Of a stretch of 64,000 nucleotides of DNA, positions 1 to 8,982 are shown piece after piece. The DNA lies in assembly GCF_024623325.1 (NCBI RefSeq), contig NZ_JANJZD010000010.1, forward strand, positions 116,477-180,476. The letters are read 5' to 3'. Both the position numbers and the translations under genes were made by a program. The notes under the pieces are model-generated. The model did no database searches and was not told the origin of the DNA. It saw only the letters and a list, made by a program, of their open reading frames with translations. The number at the start of each line of letters is the position of its first letter. Position 1 is the first letter of the stretch. This DNA is from Acetatifactor muris. GTDB lineage: Bacteria; Bacillota; Clostridia; Lachnospirales; Lachnospiraceae.

Positions 1-1904
1 TCCGTCGCATGGTTATAGATAAAAGTCTTTCTGGGCGGTACTTCCGTGCCCATAAGCAGCTCGGTCACCTCAGATGCCATTCTTGCATCCTCGATCTCCA
101 CCAGTTTCATCCTTCTCGTCTCAGGGTTCAAAGTAGTCTCCCAGAGCTGCTCCGCATCCATCTCTCCCAGACCCTTATATCTCTGCAAAGTAAACGGCCC
201 CTTATGGGTCCTGCGGTATCTTTCCAGCGCCTTATCGTCATAAAGATACTGTTCCGCCCCCTTTGCCCCAAAAGCCTTATAAAGCGGCGGCATAGCGATG
301 TATACATGTCCCTCGAAAATCAGCTCCGGCATAAAGCGGTAGAACAGGGTCAACAGCAAAGTGGAAATATGCGCTCCGTCCACATCCGCATCCGCCATGA
401 TAATAATCTTATCATAGCGCAGCTTCGAAATATCGAAGTCATTGCCATACCCTTCTGAGAATCCGCAGCCGAATGCGTTGATCATGGTCTTAATCTCCGC
501 GTTGGCCAGCACTTTGTCAATGCTGGCTTTCTCCACATTCAGAATCTTGCCCCGAATGGGAAGGATAGCCTGGAACATGCGATTTCTCGCGGTCTTTGCG
601 CTGCCGCCTGCGGAATCTCCCTCCACGATGAAAATCTCGCATTTGGAGGGGTCTTTCGACTCACAGTTGGCAAGCTTTCCGTTGGAATCAAAGGAGAACT
701 TCTGCTTTGTCAGCATATTGGTGCGGGCCCGCTCTTCTGTCTTCCGGATTTTCGCCGCCTTTTCCGCACAGGAAATCACATTTTTCAGCGTCTCCAGATT
801 CCGGTCGAAGAAATGAACAATCTCCTCCCCCGTCACCTTTGACACCACTTTCGCCGCATCCTGATTGTCCAGCTTCGTCTTCGTCTGTCCTTCAAATCTG
901 GGGTCCGGATGCTTGATTGACACCACCGCCGTCATGCCGTTGCGCACATCAGCCCCGGTAAAGTTGGCATCCTTCTCCTTTAAAATCCCCAGCTGTCTGG
1001 CATAAGTATTGATGACATTGGTGAACATGGTCTTAAAACCGGTCAGGTGGGTTCCGCCCTCCGAATTGTATATATTGTTGCAGAATCCCAGCACATTTTC
1101 ATGGAATTCATTAATGTACTGCACAGCTACTTCTACGGAAATCCCCTCGCTCTCCCCCCTGAAGTAAATGACATCATGCACCGGGTCCTGGGACTTATTC
1201 ATATCCTTCACAAAGCCTGTAATGCCGTCCGGCTCGTGAAAAGTAACCGTCTCCCTGTCTTCCCGGCGCCTGTCTTCAAAAATAATCGTCAGATTGGGAT
1301 TCAGATAGGCCGTCTCATGAAGCCGGCTTTTCACATCATCCTCCTTGAATCTTGTCTTGTCAAAGATGGTATCATCCGGAAGGAAATTAATGATGGTTCC
1401 CGTCTCTCTGGTCTTTCCGATGACCGGCAGCAGGCCGTTCTCAAGAGGAATCACAGGATTTCCCCTCTCGTATTTGTCCTCATAGATAAAACCGCCTGTC
1501 TTGACTGTGACAGTCAGCCTGGTGGACAATGCGTTGACCACCGAAGATCCCACTCCGTGTAACCCTCCGCTGGTCTTGTAAACCGAATTGTCAAATTTCC
1601 CCCCCGCATGGAGGGTGGTAAATACCAGCCGCTCCGCACTGATTCCTTTTTCGTGCATCCCTACCGGAATCCCTCTTCCATTGTCGGTCACCGTGGCAGA
1701 ACCGTCTGCCTCCAGAGTGACGCGAATGGTATCACAGAATCCCGCCAGATGTTCATCCACGGAATTGTCTACAATCTCATATATCAGATGATTGAGACCT
1801 TTTGTGGAAACACTGCCGATATACATACCCGGACGCTTCCGCACTGCCTCAAGTCCCTCCAGCACTGTGATACTGGAGGCATCATAATTGCCTGTATTCG
1901 CCAT
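1..1904 (-). CDS. gyrB: Type IIA DNA topoisomerase subunit B (GyrB/ParE family), 3' end cut by window edge
   Basis: ATP-driven B subunit of a gyrase or topoisomerase IV; with an A subunit it passes one DNA duplex through another. Seen: a GHKL ATPase start with VLEGLEAVRKRPGMYIGS and EIVDNSVDEH near residues 13-50, the TOPRIM motif EGDSAGGSAK, the metal-binding MADADVDGAH, and the family C-terminal motif LLMGTEVPPRK, so only a few residues are missing beyond base 1. The ATG at 1904 follows AAGGAG. The gene starts 22 bp after the ATPase gene and is probably co-transcribed with it. The residues do not let me decide between GyrB and a second ParE-like paralogue; there is no dnaA/recF context, which slightly favours a second copy. 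Confidence 0.93.
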   Translation of the reverse strand, partial: MANTGNYDASSITVLEGLEAVRKRPGMYIGSVSTKGLNHLIYEIVDNSVDEHLAGFCDTIRVTLEADGSATVTDNGRGIPVGMHEKGISAERLVFTTLHAGGKFDNSVYKTSGGLHGVGSSVVNALSTRLTVTVKTGGFIYEDKYERGNPVIPLENGLLPVIGKTRETGTIINFLPDDTIFDKTRFKEDDVKSRLHETAYLNPNLTIIFEDRRREDRETVTFHEPDGITGFVKDMNKSQDPVHDVIYFRGESEGISVEVAVQYINEFHENVLGFCNNIYNSEGGTHLTGFKTMFTNVINTYARQLGILKEKDANFTGADVRNGMTAVVSIKHPDPRFEGQTKTKLDNQDAAKVVSKVTGEEIVHFFDRNLETLKNVISCAEKAAKIRKTEERARTNMLTKQKFSFDSNGKLANCESKDPSKCEIFIVEGDSAGGSAKTARNRMFQAILPIRGKILNVEKASIDKVLANAEIKTMINAFGCGFSEGYGNDFDISKLRYDKIIIMADADVDGAHISTLLLTLFYRFMPELIFEGHVYIAMPPLYKAFGAKGAEQYLYDDKALERYRRTHKGPFTLQRYKGLGEMDAEQLWETTLNPETRRMKLVEIEDARMASEVTELLMGTEVPPRKTFIYNHAT

Positions 1905-1926
1905 TTGGTAAAACACTCCTTGTTTT

Positions 1927-3243
1927 CTATATCTCAAATTCCCGGAATTCATCGTGGATTTCCTCTTCCGAAATCCCGCCCCGGGCCATCTCGAAGCTGT
2001 TGTCCCCCAGGACCTCCGCCGCTTTCTTCTCAGGGTTCTGCTGCAGAATGTTAATCAGTTCAATAAAATCGCGGATAATTTCCCGGGGTGTAATGTGGCT
2101 CTCCGCACCCACACGATTATACTCCACCGTCAGAAAATAAACAAGATCTTCCTGCGTCATGGCCGGAGTATAGTGGTATAATCCCCCATGGATATTCAGC
2201 AGTTTCTCCACAAGAATATACATCTCCTCCTGTGTCAGCATCTGCAGACGGATAATGGGCGCCGACAAATCACGCAGGCCCTCGCCGGCAAAGTGTCCCT
2301 CCGCCAGCCTGGAGCGCAGTGCCTCATAGCTGAATACGCCTTTATATTTATCCTCAATGCACTGGGGGGTTCCTCCCATGAGGAATCCGATATGCCTGGC
2401 CTTTCCCTGCAGGACATCATTGTACATGGTCAGTATCTTTTCATAATTATTGGCCCTGGTGATGGAATTGGGTATCTTGAAAATATTCACCAGCTCGTCA
2501 ATGATGACCAGCATTCCCTTATATCCTGCTCCCACCAGAAATGCCGCAAACAGCTTCAGGAAATCATACCAGGTCTCGTCCGTCACAATGAAATGAATTC
2601 CCAGGTCCTCCTTTGCCTCCTTCCGGGTAGGGTATTCTCCCCGAAACCACCGGAGTACATTGGATTTCAGCGCCGCATCATCCTCTCTGTACGCCTTCCA
2701 GTAAAGCACCACCGCTTTGGCAAATTCAAATCCGTTTACCATCCCTTCCAGAGAAGCGGCCACTTCATAGATTTCTCTCTCCACCTGTTCGTCGAAGTCT
2801 TCCCCCTCTTCAACCCCCCGCATGCGCACGGCGGTCCGGATACCGGAAATCCATTTCTCCAGCACCAAAGGCAGCGCACCACCGTCCGGCTTCGATTTGG
2901 TGGAAAGATTCTTCATCAGTTCCTTGTATGTGGCAAGGCCCTGTCCCTTTGTCCCGGCAAACCGACGTTCCGGAGACAGGTCCGCATCCACCACTGCAAA
3001 TCCCTTTGCCGTTGCGTAATTTCGGATTGTCTGAAGTAGAAAGCTCTTCCCGCTGCCGTATTTGCCCACAATAAATCGGAAGGAAGCACCGCCCTCCTCA
3101 ATCATCTCAATGTCGCGGAGTATCGCTGAAATTTCCTGTGTACGTCCCACCGTGATATATTCCAGTCCTGCGCGGGGCACCACACCGCCTTTCAGGGCGT
3201 TAATCAGAATATTTGCTATTCTTGCAGGTACCTGTCCGGTCAT
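1927..3243 (-). CDS. P-loop ATPase, BrxD/DUF2791-like
   Basis: Predicted cytoplasmic ATPase of 438 residues. Seen: Walker A GKYGSGKS at residues 60-67 and a hydrophobic Walker B strand ending in DE (LVIIDEL, about 245-251), followed by an LMGGTP sensor-like segment near 290. The overall pattern resembles the BREX-associated BrxD/DUF2791 ATP-binding family, which is established from families of this kind and not proven here. Its start codon overlaps the stop of the TerB-domain gene in an ATGA (3240-3243), which implies translational coupling, and the topoisomerase B gene follows after 22 bp. No methylase, PglZ or helicase is visible, so this is not a BREX locus in this window. Confidence 0.75.
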   Translation of the reverse strand: MTGQVPARIANILINALKGGVVPRAGLEYITVGRTQEISAILRDIEMIEEGGASFRFIVGKYGSGKSFLLQTIRNYATAKGFAVVDADLSPERRFAGTKGQGLATYKELMKNLSTKSKPDGGALPLVLEKWISGIRTAVRMRGVEEGEDFDEQVEREIYEVAASLEGMVNGFEFAKAVVLYWKAYREDDAALKSNVLRWFRGEYPTRKEAKEDLGIHFIVTDETWYDFLKLFAAFLVGAGYKGMLVIIDELVNIFKIPNSITRANNYEKILTMYNDVLQGKARHIGFLMGGTPQCIEDKYKGVFSYEALRSRLAEGHFAGEGLRDLSAPIIRLQMLTQEEMYILVEKLLNIHGGLYHYTPAMTQEDLVYFLTVEYNRVGAESHITPREIIRDFIELINILQQNPEKKAAEVLGDNSFEMARGGISEEEIHDEFREFEI

Positions 3244-4928
3244 CTCAATCCCACCATTTCCTTCACTTGTTCTGCATAGTCATCATAGACTGCCGCTTCG
3301 TCATCCAGAATACTGTCCCCTGTGTAGTCCATTGCCTTCTCATTGATTCCGTCTATCAGCACCTCGACCATGATTCCGTGTTCATCTGCCAGATTCTTTA
3401 TCTCTCCCTCTCCTGTCAGTATCATGGCCAGGGCTTCCAGCTCAATATCTGTCAGATTCTCTCTCAGCTCCGCCCAGCTGTCGGAGACTTCATACCGGTC
3501 CGGTTCCGGCAATGAAGCTTCCTGCACAACAGGAGTCGGCGCTGCTTCCTCCGGCACAATCAGCTTCTCCTGGATTACCAGCGCCTCCTGACGGATTTGC
3601 TCCAGACGGCCGGGATTCACCCTGACAATGGTCCTGGTCTCCTCCCTGTAAAATGCCGTCACCGCATCCGCAACCAGCTTTTCCGGGAAAATTCCTGCTT
3701 TCTCCAGCTCGTCCGCCATCACATCGCTGAGCAGACTGCGGTTCGCGGAAAGCTTGTGTCTGTACTTCGTCAGCTTCCTCAGCAGGACTTCCATTTCCTT
3801 CATCACATAGCCCACCAGCCGCTTTCCGCTCTCTGCGGTGATCACCGCGCTGAACGTCCACTGATTACCGCTGCACACATAAATTTCCCGCTGGGACAAT
3901 ACCACCTTCCTGTCTGCCTGCCTCCGGGACGGATAAAACAACGCATCCTGAAATGGTGTCCACACCGCCATTTTTCTGACCGGACAGAATACAAGATCAT
4001 CAAAGGATTTTCCTTTCTCCGAAAAAGCCTCCCGCAGATGCTCCAGCACAGCACAAAAGCATCTCTGAATCAGGTCCTTATTATCATCGTTATAAAAAAC
4101 GGAATTCTTAATATCATACTTTGAAACAGAACAAAAAAGAGCAAACTGATCGTCAGAATCCGACAGATTCGGATAATATGCGGCAAGGCCGTTCTCTTTC
4201 ACAAAATCCGGAAACGACTGCTCCAGGCTGTAATAGATGTGATAATCCTTCAGCCATTTCACCACATACCTGTCCACTGTCTCATCATAGACCCTGTAGG
4301 CATCCCAGAACAGCATCAGTCTCTCCAGACCCTCCCTGGGATTGTCCACGCCGATATTATTAAGTAATTCATAGAGGTATACAAAGGCGTAAGACAAGGA
4401 CAGATGCGTGATATTTCCCTGCCGGATCTGAGTCCTCCAGGTAAAATAAGTCCTGAGCTGATCATATCCCATCATCTGATAATCGGAAAAATAAGAAGAA
4501 TACGGGACCTTCTTCTCGTATTCATCCTCAAAATCCTTCATCATCATTCCCTGCCGATAGAAGATTCCGGCATTTTCCCGCTGCATTTTCCTGTCGAAAA
4601 ATCTGCGGCTGCCGAAATTCAGATACCGGTCCTCCCGCGCGATATCACGCATGCGATTAAAGAGCTCCCGAATCTCATCCTTCGGCCGCTCTTCCATTCT
4701 CTCCGGTATCAGGTGAGATGCCTGCAGCTGTACATCGGCATTCTCTCCCCGGACAGGAGTCGAATCATACTCTATCTCACAGTAAATATCTTCATTCAGA
4801 ACCACTTCTTCCGGCGCAACAGCATGTTCTGCAGGCAGCAGAGCCTCTTCCTTCTCATCCTGTATCTGTTCGAACAGCTGAAACGCCTCATACTCCTTAT
4901 CATATCGATTTCCCGTGCTCCCTGACAT
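3240..4928 (-). CDS. TerB_N/TerB_C-like domain protein
   Basis: Large cytoplasmic protein of 562 residues. After an acidic, low-complexity first 85 residues, a central helical, aromatic-rich block (about residues 110-260, with FFDRKMQRENAGIFYRQG and YSSYFSDYQMMGYDQLRTY) resembles the TerB_N module. The C-terminal part (about 480-560) looks like TerB_C. No signal peptide or membrane segment is seen. It is first in a three-gene operon from the promoter at 4990-5018, ahead of the P-loop ATPase (4-bp overlap) and the topoisomerase subunit. Proteins of this family occur beside ATPases and helicases and have been proposed to act in stress or DNA processing; the exact role is unknown. The domain call is by eye. 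Confidence 0.65.
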   Translation of the reverse strand: MSGSTGNRYDKEYEAFQLFEQIQDEKEEALLPAEHAVAPEEVVLNEDIYCEIEYDSTPVRGENADVQLQASHLIPERMEERPKDEIRELFNRMRDIAREDRYLNFGSRRFFDRKMQRENAGIFYRQGMMMKDFEDEYEKKVPYSSYFSDYQMMGYDQLRTYFTWRTQIRQGNITHLSLSYAFVYLYELLNNIGVDNPREGLERLMLFWDAYRVYDETVDRYVVKWLKDYHIYYSLEQSFPDFVKENGLAAYYPNLSDSDDQFALFCSVSKYDIKNSVFYNDDNKDLIQRCFCAVLEHLREAFSEKGKSFDDLVFCPVRKMAVWTPFQDALFYPSRRQADRKVVLSQREIYVCSGNQWTFSAVITAESGKRLVGYVMKEMEVLLRKLTKYRHKLSANRSLLSDVMADELEKAGIFPEKLVADAVTAFYREETRTIVRVNPGRLEQIRQEALVIQEKLIVPEEAAPTPVVQEASLPEPDRYEVSDSWAELRENLTDIELEALAMILTGEGEIKNLADEHGIMVEVLIDGINEKAMDYTGDSILDDEAAVYDDYAEQVKEMVGLR

Positions 4929-4989
4929 GGTCCCCGGCGCCCTTCTTCCGACTCACTGTTCCCGCATTTATGTTCCAAACATCTGTTCC

Positions 4990-5018
4990 ATTGTAGCAAA
5001 AACGGATATAATAGTCAA
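4990..5018 (-). promoter_or_regulatory. Sigma-A promoter of the TerB/ATPase/topoisomerase operon
   Basis: On the minus strand, -35 TTGACT and -10 TACAAT are separated by 17 bp. The first gene starts about 55 bp downstream of the predicted transcription start. No second promoter of this quality is seen before the ATPase or topoisomerase genes. Confidence 0.75.
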
Positions 5019-5066
5019 GTCCGATCTTCAGCGCATTTTGACCGGCAGTCTCCCGGCAGCAACTAA

Positions 5067-6260
5067 TCAGCTCCGGCCCGAAGCTGTCTCTTTCTCATAA
5101 ACCCAGATATTCTTTATCTGCTTTTTAATTCTCTCATAAGCCCACTTTTCCCGACTTCTGGCCACACAATTAGAGTCATTGACATAAAAGCCCTCGGAAT
5201 CATATCCGTATATCACGATGAAATGCCCACCTGCCGTAAAATCCCCCGGGCCCATGGAACAGATAATGATATCACCTCTGTCCAGAGCGGCCTTCATATT
5301 CTTTTCGGAGGTGGACGGCTGCGTCACATTGATACCATACTGCGTCGCCACATCTTCCAGCAAGGCCCATGCCGTCCCGGTTCCTGCCATATAGAAACCA
5401 TTCTCCATACTGTACTCTGCTATTTTATCCGGGGTGAGTTCTTCGTTTCCCAGGAGATAATAAAGAACCATGGACAGACATGTGGGGCCACAGCCTGACA
5501 ACCCCACATTGCTGTTGTCACCATATTCCGCATATCCCCATCTGGGGTCCCACTGCAGAAAGAGCGGATAGTCCTGCCCCTTTTCCAGCTCTGTCAGCTG
5601 TGGCTGCTGAACACCTCTCTGTATCTTCCCATCTTCCGTCAGATAATTGCTCACAAAATCAGCCATTTCCGGATTGTTGGCCAGCGCCTCCAGCATATCT
5701 TCCGGATAGGAATATCTGTTCTCATAGATACCCGCAATGATCTCGTCATCCGCCGCCAGTGCATTCAGCCGTTCCAGCACCTGTTTTTCAGTTCTTTTCA
5801 TGGGCTTCTCCACCTCCGGCAGACCGCACAGACTTACGTAATCCACCGCCGGTTTCTGAACAGGTTCTTCCGGCTGAGAAAAGTATTCGGAATTGGGAAC
5901 CGTATTTCCTTCCTCTTTCCGGATTTCTCCTTCGTTTCCCGCTATCTGGCTCACCGTCAGTCTGTTCAGCACCTGCTTTAAAGCGCTGTTGATATTCTTA
6001 ACCTGCATCTCCAGCATCAGCATAAATATCATATTTAAGAACAGAAGCACACCTATAATCATCAGGGAAGTCTCTTTTTTCTTCCCCCCTGTCCTGTTTC
6101 CCCTGTATGGTGCACCGTTTCTGTTGTCTCTTCTCTCCATTCTTCTGTCGTCCCTTACCTTTCCGCTTTTGTTACTTATTTCCGCAGCAGACTTGTCATC
6201 CCGGCCGTCCCTGCCTTCTTTCTCTCTTCTTCTGACGACTTTACTCCAAAATTGTTTCAA
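5067..6260 (-). CDS. Membrane-anchored C39-like (papain-fold) peptidase
   Basis: Probable extracytoplasmic cysteine peptidase of 397 residues. Seen: a charged, Arg-rich N-terminus (1-65), one membrane segment (about 66-84), a 140-residue spacer, then a C39-like domain with the oxyanion Gln in FLQWDPRWG (Q236), catalytic Cys in GLSGCGPTC (C257), His in GGHFIVIYGY (H346) and Asn/Asp in VNDSNC (361-362). There is no ABC transporter or bacteriocin precursor nearby, so an envelope-processing or peptidoglycan-related role is likelier than bacteriocin export. The TTG at 6260 is the only start compatible with an in-frame stop just upstream; the ribosome site is weak. An ATG at residue 41 is an alternative. 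Confidence 0.78.
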   Translation of the reverse strand: MKQFWSKVVRRREKEGRDGRDDKSAAEISNKSGKVRDDRRMERRDNRNGAPYRGNRTGGKKKETSLMIIGVLLFLNMIFMLMLEMQVKNINSALKQVLNRLTVSQIAGNEGEIRKEEGNTVPNSEYFSQPEEPVQKPAVDYVSLCGLPEVEKPMKRTEKQVLERLNALAADDEIIAGIYENRYSYPEDMLEALANNPEMADFVSNYLTEDGKIQRGVQQPQLTELEKGQDYPLFLQWDPRWGYAEYGDNSNVGLSGCGPTCLSMVLYYLLGNEELTPDKIAEYSMENGFYMAGTGTAWALLEDVATQYGINVTQPSTSEKNMKAALDRGDIIICSMGPGDFTAGGHFIVIYGYDSEGFYVNDSNCVARSREKWAYERIKKQIKNIWVYEKETASGRS

Positions 6261-6302
6261 AGCTACATCAAAACTGTATCATTCTGTAAAAAAACTGAAA
6301 AA

Positions 6303-6337
6303 ACAATAGAAAGAACGCATTGCGAACTTTCTATTGT
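6303..6337 (-). terminator. Intrinsic terminator after ackA
   Basis: On the minus strand, a perfect 11-bp stem (ACAATAGAAAG with CTTTCTATTGT), a 13-nt loop and then TTTTTT. It lies about 80 bp past the ackA stop and ends the pta-ackA transcript before the peptidase gene. Confidence 0.85.
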
Positions 6338-6413
6338 CATCACGCAAACTCTATGGCTTATGCAGAATCTCTTTGTCTGCGGCAATTCCGCTTTCAATAA
6401 TTTCCTGTACTCT

Positions 6414-7610
6414 CTATCCCACAAGACGCACTGTTTCCCTTGCAATGGCCAGTTCCTCATTTGTGGGAATCACCATAACCGTGGTTCTGCAGCCGGGAAC
6501 GGTAATTACAATGTCTTCTCCTCTCTTCCGGTTGGCCTCCTGGTCAAGCTCCACACCCAGATATCCCAGATATTCACACACAAAATTCCGTACCAGAGGC
6601 GCATTTTCTCCCACACCCGCAGTAAAGCAGATAACATCCACGCCATTCATGGCCGCCGTATAGGCCCCGATATATTTGGCCACATGATAGCTGAAAGTTT
6701 TCATGGTGCGGACAGCATTTTCATCTCCTCTGTGATATCCGTCCTCAAGATCGCGGAAATCAGAAGAAAGATTATCGGAGAGTCCCAATACCCCCGATTT
6801 TTTATTCAGCACTGTCATGATCTCGTCGATGCTTTTTCCTTCCTTATGAGCCAGGAACTCGATGATGGCAGGGTCGATATCACCGGAACGGGTTCCCATA
6901 ATCAGTCCTTCCAGCGGGGTCAGACCCATGGAAGTATCCACACATTTCCCGTTCTTCACAGCGGAAACGCTGGCTCCATTGCCCAGATGGCACACAATAA
7001 TTTTCAAGTCTTCGTAAGGTTTTCCCAACACTTCCGCAGCTCTTCTGGAAACATAGGAATGACTTGTCCCGTGAAAACCATATCTTCTGATTTTATATTT
7101 CTGATAATACGCATAGGGAAGTCCGTACATATAGGCCTCTTCCGGCATGGTCTGATGAAAAGCAGTGTCGAATACACCTGCCATAGGCGTGGAGGGCATC
7201 AGCTTCCTGCAGGCATTGATTCCAATCAGATTGGCCGGGTTGTGTAAAGGTGCAAGATCGTTGCATTCTTCCACCGCCGCCATGACTTCTTCATCAATTA
7301 TCACAGACTGTGCAAACTTTTCTCCCCCGTGTACCACACGATGGCCCACAGCGCCGATTTCGTCCAGACTCCTGACCACGCCGGTCTTCGGATTGGTCAG
7401 TGCCTCCAGCACCAGACGAATGGCCTCGGTATGGTCCGGCATGGGAGTAACCGTTTTCTCCTTCTCTCCCCCGTCCGGTGTATAGGTAATCATGCTTCCT
7501 TCTATCCCGATTCTCTCGCAGAGCCCTTTGGCAAGACACTGCTCGGACTCGGAATCAATCAGCTGAAATTTCAGGGAAGAGCTCCCGCAGTTAATCACTA
7601 ATACTTTCAT
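6414..7610 (-). CDS. ackA: Acetate kinase
   Basis: Converts acetyl phosphate and ADP to acetate and ATP, the energy-yielding last step of acetate fermentation. The 398-residue length is typical. Seen: the N-terminal phosphate-binding start MKVLVINCGSSSLKFQ, the signature VGHRVVHGGEKF, GFHGTSHSYVS near 180, HLGNGAS with GLTPLEGLIMGTRSGDIDP, and FTAGVGEN near the C-terminus. The ATG at 7610 follows AAAGGA. It lies 105 bp downstream of pta on the same strand and shares its promoter and terminator. Confidence 0.98.
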   Translation of the reverse strand: MKVLVINCGSSSLKFQLIDSESEQCLAKGLCERIGIEGSMITYTPDGGEKEKTVTPMPDHTEAIRLVLEALTNPKTGVVRSLDEIGAVGHRVVHGGEKFAQSVIIDEEVMAAVEECNDLAPLHNPANLIGINACRKLMPSTPMAGVFDTAFHQTMPEEAYMYGLPYAYYQKYKIRRYGFHGTSHSYVSRRAAEVLGKPYEDLKIIVCHLGNGASVSAVKNGKCVDTSMGLTPLEGLIMGTRSGDIDPAIIEFLAHKEGKSIDEIMTVLNKKSGVLGLSDNLSSDFRDLEDGYHRGDENAVRTMKTFSYHVAKYIGAYTAAMNGVDVICFTAGVGENAPLVRNFVCEYLGYLGVELDQEANRKRGEDIVITVPGCRTTVMVIPTNEELAIARETVRLVG

Positions 7611-7630
7611 GGTTTATATGTCCTTTCATA

Positions 7631-7705
7631 TTTTAGTTCCGCAGCTCTTCGGTCAGTGCCATTTTTAGGAAGGAAGTTCTGCTGTTTTTAGTTCCGCAGA
7701 TCTTC
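7631..7705. repeat. Pair of 20-bp direct repeats between pta and ackA
   Basis: TTTTAGTTCCGCAGCTCTTC at 7631-7650 recurs with one change at 7686-7705, a 55-bp period. Both lie in the non-coding gap between pta and ackA. They could be a duplicated regulatory or RNA-processing site, or a small duplication with no role. Confidence 0.7.
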
Positions 7706-7715
7706 AACCTCTATC

Positions 7716-8717
7716 CTATGTCAGCTGCGCCTGTACGGCGGTCAGAGCCACCACACCCACAATGTCCTGCCAGGAACAGCCGCGGGACAGATCATTGACC
7801 GGCTTCGCAATTCCCTGAAGCATGGGCCCATAGGCTTCCGCCCCGCCCAGTCTCTGTACCAGCTTGTACCCGATATTACCGGCATCCAGGTTGGGGAATA
7901 TCAGAATATTCGCCCGGCCTGCCACGGGGCTTCCGGGAGATTTGGATTTGGCGACGCCGGGAACCAATGCCGCATCCAGCTGCAGTTCTCCGTCCAGAGT
8001 CAGATGAGGATATTGTTCCTTTGCAATCCTTGTGGCCTCCACCACCTTGTCCACCATCGGATGCTTCGCACTTCCCTTCGTGGAATGGCTCAGCATGGCA
8101 ATGACAGGTTTGGGGCCAATCAGGGATTTGAAGCTTCTGTAAGAAGTCTCCGCGATGGCGGCCAGCTCCTCGGCCGTGGGATCCTGATTCAGACCGCAGT
8201 CTGCAAACAGGAACGCACCGTTATCTCCCTGATCTTTAAACTGGGTATCCATAACAAAAAATGCGGAAACAAGCTTTACACCCGGAGCAGTCTTCAGAAT
8301 CTGCAGTGCAGGTCTCAGCGTATCTGCTGTGGAATGACAGGCTCCGGCTACCATGCCATCCGCATCATTTGCCTTCACCATGACAATGCCGAAAGTCAGG
8401 TAATCATTCAGGAGAATCTCTCTGGCCTTCTCCTGTGTCATTCCCTTTGCCTTTCTGGTCTCATACAGAAGATTTACATATTCGTCAAGCTTAGGAGTAT
8501 TGGCAGGATCTAAGATTGTCACACCGGACAGATCAACCTCCAGCCAGCCGGCACCGTCCGTAATCTTTTCCTCGTTGCCGATCATAATGATATCGGCGAT
8601 TCCTTCTTCCACAATCTTAGCCGCCGCCAGCAATGTTCTCTTATCCTTCGACTCCGGCAGTACGATTGTCTTCCTGTCAAGTTTGGCCCTCTCCTTAATC
8701 TTGTCAATATATGACAT
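7716..8717 (-). CDS. pta: Phosphate acetyltransferase
   Basis: Makes acetyl phosphate from acetyl-CoA for acetate kinase. The 333 residues match the short clostridial type that lacks the N-terminal regulatory domains of enterobacterial Pta. Seen: MSYIDKIKERAKLDRKTIVLPE at the start, GMVAGACHSTADTLRPALQ in the middle and SPGSPVAGRANILIFPNLD with GNIGYKLVQRL in the C-terminal half. The ATG at 8717 is chosen over an upstream in-frame start because GAAAGGAG sits at the right distance. Confidence 0.97.
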   Translation of the reverse strand: MSYIDKIKERAKLDRKTIVLPESKDKRTLLAAAKIVEEGIADIIMIGNEEKITDGAGWLEVDLSGVTILDPANTPKLDEYVNLLYETRKAKGMTQEKAREILLNDYLTFGIVMVKANDADGMVAGACHSTADTLRPALQILKTAPGVKLVSAFFVMDTQFKDQGDNGAFLFADCGLNQDPTAEELAAIAETSYRSFKSLIGPKPVIAMLSHSTKGSAKHPMVDKVVEATRIAKEQYPHLTLDGELQLDAALVPGVAKSKSPGSPVAGRANILIFPNLDAGNIGYKLVQRLGGAEAYGPMLQGIAKPVNDLSRGCSWQDIVGVVALTAVQAQLT

Positions 8718-8781
8718 ATCTCTTCTCCTTTCCAGCACTTTTCTTTGTATTATTTTTTACTTAACAAATTGTATTATCCAT

Positions 8782-8810
8782 ATTATACTAAAAGAAGAAA
8801 TAATGTACAA
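8782..8810 (-). promoter_or_regulatory. Sigma-A promoter of pta-ackA
   Basis: -35 TTGTAC and -10 TATAAT on the minus strand with a 17-bp spacer, about 65 bp upstream of the pta start codon. Confidence 0.85.
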
Positions 8811-8888
8811 GGATAAATATGCGATTAATTGTATATTTTCAGATACACTGAATTTTTTTAATCTCTGATTTTTACTGATATTTAGCTG

Positions 8889-8904
8889 ATGTAAATGCTT
8901 ACAT
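8889..8904. promoter_or_regulatory. Palindrome resembling a catabolite-response element (cre)
   Basis: ATGTAAATGCTTACAT is an inverted repeat with 6-bp arms. Its core TGTAAATGCTTACA differs from the Gram-positive CcpA consensus TGWAANCGNTNWCA at one position. It lies between the divergent pta and tmcAL genes, about 80 bp upstream of the pta -35 box. CcpA activation of acetate genes from upstream cre sites is established in Bacillus; here it is inferred. Confidence 0.6.
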
Positions 8905-8982
8905 GGTATGTTATTTTTTTCACATTACCTTTTTATATTTTTGCACGAAATAATGATTATCATTGAGGATACGGGAATTTAT

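Noticed and set aside
1927..4928. BREX or tellurite-resistance locus
   Set aside because: No PglX methylase, PglZ, BrxC, helicase or terC/terD-type gene is present; only the ATPase and TerB-like fold resemble parts of such systems.
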